Below, one piece after another: positions 61,041 to 64,000 of a stretch of 64,000 bases of DNA. This DNA is from Clostridia bacterium (GTDB lineage Bacteria; Bacillota; Clostridia; Christensenellales; Aristaeellaceae): NCBI GenBank assembly GCA_017470145.1, contig JAFUFB010000009.1:25159-89158 (forward strand). The letters run 5' to 3'. The notes below the pieces were generated by a model, which saw only the letters and a program-made list of their open reading frames with translations, had not been told where the DNA came from and made no database searches. Within the stretch, counting starts at the first letter, position 1, and each line of letters opens with the position of its first letter. The translations under genes and the position numbers were made by a program.

Positions 61041-64000
61041 TTAGTCAAAACAATCTCCAGCGTGATTGATGAATCTATAGTTTCCTATCGGCGCAAAGTA
61101 GGTTTGGGTCCCTTGCTGCGTTTCGCTCGGGTCAAGTTGCGCCAGTTGATCCTCAGGCAATGCTCCTTCTTTTTGTATTCCGCTGATAAGCACCGTAGTT
61201 GACCCTTCCGGACTCACTTGAGTTTGCATCTCTTGCGCGGTCCATGCAGTAGGTATGGCCGTTGGTACTGCTTTTGTTACAGATGTCGGAGTCGCGGTCG
61301 GTATAACGGTCATTTCCGGCACAGGTGTAGCCGTCGGAACTGCTGTTGCCCCCGGTTTAGGTGAGGCTGTCGGTACCGCTATCACTTCCGGTGTAGGTGT
61401 AGGTGTGGCTGTCGGCACCGCTGTAGCTTCCGGCGTAGGAGCAGCTGTCGGTACTGCTGTTGCTTCCGGTGTAGGAGTAGCCGTCGGTATCGCTGTCGCT
61501 TCCGGCGTAGGAGCAGCTGTCGGCACCGCTGTAGCTTCCGATGTAGGAGTCGCCGTCGGTATCGCTGTCGCTTCCGGCGTAGGAGCAGCTGTCGGCACCG
61601 CTGTAGCTTCCGGTGTAGGAGTCGCCGTTGGTACCGCTGTCGCTTCCGGTGTTGGAGTAGCCGTCGGTATCGCTGTCGCTCCCGGCGTAGGAGCAGCTGT
61701 CGGTACTGCTGTTGCTTCCGGTGTAGGAGTAGCCGTCGGTACTGTTGTCGGCATTTCTGTAGAGTCCGGTTTCCCTTCAACCTCGAAATGAATATCTTCT
61801 GCAATTTGTGCCGTACCGTATTCAATCCTTAGGAATTGAACCTTGGCAATCTGTATCACGTCCCTTGCCGAATCATAGGAAAGCGTAACAATCGTTTCAA
61901 ATCGAGAATCCTTCCCTGTGCCTTCACTTTTATCAGCTTCCTTCATCTGCACCATGTAATGATAAGCCTTTGTCTGCAAGTAGTCTTGCGTATCATCCAT
62001 CATGTGTTCTCTGTAGAAAACCAGATTGCCGAGGAATACCCTTCCCTCCTGCCCATCAAGACTGACTTGTACCTCCCCATCAGGAAGCAACTTTCCAATG
62101 GCCGGAACAGGACCATCATCCAGAGCTCGAAGGATAATCGCATGCTGCGTATTCCCATCATCTCCTTTTATCATTACCTCCGCTGTCAAAGGAGTCATTG
62201 CAAATGTGAACGTGTTCGTGAATGTTACATCTGTTGTCAATACTGTTTCGTCGTCATCTGGATATATCACTGCTGTTTTGACTTCTTGGTCCAGTCGAAC
62301 GGTCTTATTGCTTGCTTCTGTCTGTCGGATGTAATATGTGCCGGTTTTCAGCCCCTCAATGATTTCTTCGCTCGTCCTTCCACTGACGATGCTTATCTTC
62401 ACTGGGTCAATTTCGTCTCCATTCGCGTAAGTCGCCGCCATCTGGCATTCTGGATCGTCATATATTTCGAAAGTATATGTGCCGTCTGCCAGGTTTCCAT
62501 TGGTATCGCTTCCGTTGACAGCTACCTGACAAATAATAGATATATTTTCTGTCTTTACTTCTGTTTCCTGAATCTCAATTTGATCCGTTATCAGCCATGT
62601 GCGTACCTCTTCCAAATATTCTATGCTAATCTGCTTGATTCCATCAACGCTTTCTTGCCTAATGCTGTATTCCATTAGACTGCCATCTTTCGCGTACTTC
62701 GGCAGATCAAACCAGTCTATGGCATAATTGTTTTCGGGTGTGGCTTGCTTTGTCGCCTGGATTCCATACTGTTCCAGGTCTTCTTCCCGATTTTCTCCAT
62801 CATTAGCGATCAGGGTAAATGTAGGTTGATCTTGAGATGCATCCTCCGCAAGCAGCCCCCTGGCCCGGTTGATCTTCGATACACGTAGAGCATCATTAAG
62901 ACCGTCTTCATCCACAAAGCTTATTCTCACATGTCGATCCGTTGTCTCAAAGATATTGATGATAGTTGCAATTCCAGATGCTGCTCCGTTCAGCGCTCCG
63001 TTATGTCCATCAGCATCGGAATTCCCTATCGATGCCGACTGCCCACCTTCTCCGTTTTGTCCCGCGACTCCTGCGTCATTCTTCTCCTCGAAGTGATTTG
63101 TATTTTCTCTTTCTCCAACAATGACTTCAACCTTCTGAGCTTCGGAGTTTACCTGTATCTGCGGATTCCTCGATTCGGTCTCTTTTACGTAGTATGTACC
63201 CGCATGCAAGCCATCAACTTCGATTTTCGCATCAGCACCTTCTATAACATGGAGTTCAACCTTACCAACACTTTCTCCATTGGCCTTCTTGGCTTCCGTC
63301 CGGCCGTCATCCTCATATACCTTGAATACATACACGCCATCTGCAAGCTTCCCGACTGCGAGCGTATCACTATCTGTCCGCACCTGCTTTTGAATTTTCA
63401 AACTTCCGAGCTTTTCATTTTCGAAATGGATTTCCGATACTTCTGTAGGAATTCCCTTTTCGATCTTGAACAGCTTCGTTTCAGCTTCATTGATCGTCAG
63501 CCGATCTGTACCCACATCATAGCTCAATGTGATAGCCAGCTGGAATTCTGCCATATCATATTGGGTATCATCGACCACATAGTTCTTTTCAGCAATCGCT
63601 TCCTGTTTGACCTGTTTGATCGAATAATGATAGGTGCGCGTATCCTTATATTCATCTTCCGGATCATACATATCACCACGAGCGAAGTAGATATTCCCAA
63701 AGGTGATCTGCCCGGCTTCACCATTATTTACAATGATCGGTGCAATCGAGTCATTGGTACTATCTTCCTCAGTTGGCATTGGTCCATCATCCAGACTGGT
63801 AAGCACAAACTGGTATGTGCCTAATTCCGCATGATCCTTCATTCCGACAGAAGCTTCAACTGGGTAAATAGCCCTTGTATAAGTGTTCACCAGAGTTACG
63901 ATGGCCGTTTCAGCGATTTCATTGCCATTCTTCCCTGCTTCGACCACAACTGCCTTGATATTTGAATCTAATTTTACCGCAGAATTCGTAGATTCTTCCG
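61041..64000 (-). CDS. Large pilin-like surface protein (5' end outside the window)
   Basis: Partial gene; the frame is open to the right edge, about 985 residues seen. It contains a series of beta-sandwich repeats of the Gram-positive pilin type. Examples are FFARGDMY-like FctA segments with YHYSIKQVKQE and YHYMVQMKE, and Cna_B-type domains such as GKLADGVYVFKVYEDDGR ... GLHAGTYYVKETES and GTYTFEIYDDPE ... GLKTGTYYIRQTEAS. Such domains usually carry internal Lys-Asn isopeptide bonds. They are followed by a stalk of thirteen 12-residue Pro/Thr units and a 75-residue tail ending INHAGDCFD. No LPxTG motif, hydrophobic segment or charged tail follows the stalk, so its wall attachment is unexplained. 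Codon and base use are AT-richer than in the neighbours, suggesting acquisition. Probably an adhesin or stalk protein. Confidence 0.82.
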   Translation of the reverse strand, partial: EESTNSAVKLDSNIKAVVVEAGKNGNEIAETAIVTLVNTYTRAIYPVEASVGMKDHAELGTYQFVLTSLDDGPMPTEEDSTNDSIAPIIVNNGEAGQITFGNIYFARGDMYDPEDEYKDTRTYHYSIKQVKQEAIAEKNYVVDDTQYDMAEFQLAITLSYDVGTDRLTINEAETKLFKIEKGIPTEVSEIHFENEKLGSLKIQKQVRTDSDTLAVGKLADGVYVFKVYEDDGRTEAKKANGESVGKVELHVIEGADAKIEVDGLHAGTYYVKETESRNPQIQVNSEAQKVEVIVGERENTNHFEEKNDAGVAGQNGEGGQSASIGNSDADGHNGALNGAASGIATIINIFETTDRHVRISFVDEDGLNDALRVSKINRARGLLAEDASQDQPTFTLIANDGENREEDLEQYGIQATKQATPENNYAIDWFDLPKYAKDGSLMEYSIRQESVDGIKQISIEYLEEVRTWLITDQIEIQETEVKTENISIICQVAVNGSDTNGNLADGTYTFEIYDDPECQMAATYANGDEIDPVKISIVSGRTSEEIIEGLKTGTYYIRQTEASNKTVRLDQEVKTAVIYPDDDETVLTTDVTFTNTFTFAMTPLTAEVMIKGDDGNTQHAIILRALDDGPVPAIGKLLPDGEVQVSLDGQEGRVFLGNLVFYREHMMDDTQDYLQTKAYHYMVQMKEADKSEGTGKDSRFETIVTLSYDSARDVIQIAKVQFLRIEYGTAQIAEDIHFEVEGKPDSTEMPTTVPTATPTPEATAVPTAAPTPGATAIPTATPTPEATAVPTATPTPEATAVPTAAPTPEATAIPTATPTSEATAVPTAAPTPEATAIPTATPTPEATAVPTAAPTPEATAVPTATPTPTPEVIAVPTASPKPGATAVPTATPVPEMTVIPTATPTSVTKAVPTAIPTAWTAQEMQTQVSPEGSTTVLISGIQKEGALPEDQLAQLDPSETQQGTQTYFAPIGNYRFINHAGDCFD
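61255..61760 (-). repeat. 36-bp tandem repeats encoding the Pro/Thr stalk
   Basis: About thirteen copies of a 36-base unit encode PTATPTPEATAV with small variations (PTAAPTPEATAI, PTATPTSEATAV; one unit is 14 residues). High DNA identity between units makes the length prone to change by slippage. Confidence 0.9.

Noticed and set aside
61255-61760. CRISPR array
   Set aside because: The 36-base repeats have no spacers, are in frame, and encode a Pro/Thr stalk. No cas genes are present in the window.

Overview
The window looks like about 60 kb of chromosome from a high-GC, strictly anaerobic gut-type member of the Bacillota (class Clostridia; an order such as Christensenellales or Oscillospirales is a guess). 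The reasons are a tRNA-sensing T-box leader on trpE, a single-chain pyruvate:ferredoxin oxidoreductase, a DUF1292 gene beside ruvX, a YolD/Y-family polymerase cassette, a V-type membrane pyrophosphatase, glucuronoxylan/hexuronate genes, and textbook TTGACA/TATAAT promoters with intrinsic terminators between almost every transcription unit.

Layout. 1-2340: AT-richer tail of an integrated element, with an unknown 170-aa gene and a tyrosine recombinase that share a duplicated leader, ending against a tRNA-fMet/tRNA-Met operon. 2.6-11.2 kb: secreted phosphoesterase, alpha-oxoamine synthase, T-box/trpE/trpG, a four-PAS diguanylate cyclase and a DUF4867 gene. 11.2-18.6 kb: VanX-type dipeptidase, rplM-rpsI, a lipid flippase, mgtE with a short upstream ORF and terminator, and an amino-acid ABC importer. 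18.8-32.4 kb: glucuronate isomerase, a heterodimeric ABC exporter, GH67 alpha-glucuronidase, an M16C peptidase and PFOR. 32.6-42.3 kb: a VanY-like protein that has lost its active site, argS, a secreted polysaccharide deacetylase, a DMT transporter, a mutagenic-repair cassette (small protein, Y-family polymerase, YolD) and a murein-peptide recycling pair (ykfB-ykfC). 42.3-55.3 kb: sbcDC, hppA, uxuB, ruvX and a DUF1292 gene, rpsO-pnp, and a serine hydrolase. 55.4-59.6 kb: a flavin-based extracellular electron transfer locus (PAP2-like, EetA-like, EetB-like, ApbE, and a protein with four FMN-binding domains). 59.7-64 kb: patatin, tRNA-Leu, and an AT-richer giant surface protein with a Pro/Thr stalk, cut by the right edge.

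How the genes fit together. aguA, uxaC and uxuB, in three separate transcription units, release 4-O-methyl-glucuronate from xylan oligosaccharides, isomerise glucuronate to fructuronate and reduce it to mannonate. PFOR, hppA and the flavinylated protein are the visible energy genes of an anaerobe. Several genes act on peptidoglycan or its fragments (VanX-like, pseudo-VanY, YkfB/YkfC, deacetylase, beta-lactamase-fold hydrolase). A family of intergenic palindromes built on CCCCCGC-TTC/TCC-GCGGGGG occurs at eleven sites and often serves as the terminator stem.

The items most worth a second look are the pseudo-VanY, the small ORF plus terminator before mgtE, the repeated operator-like boxes at the Y-polymerase cassette, the tetra-flavin protein with its EET genes, and the surface protein that lacks a visible sorting signal. 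All start codons were chosen from ribosome-binding-site position and family length. No database search was run.
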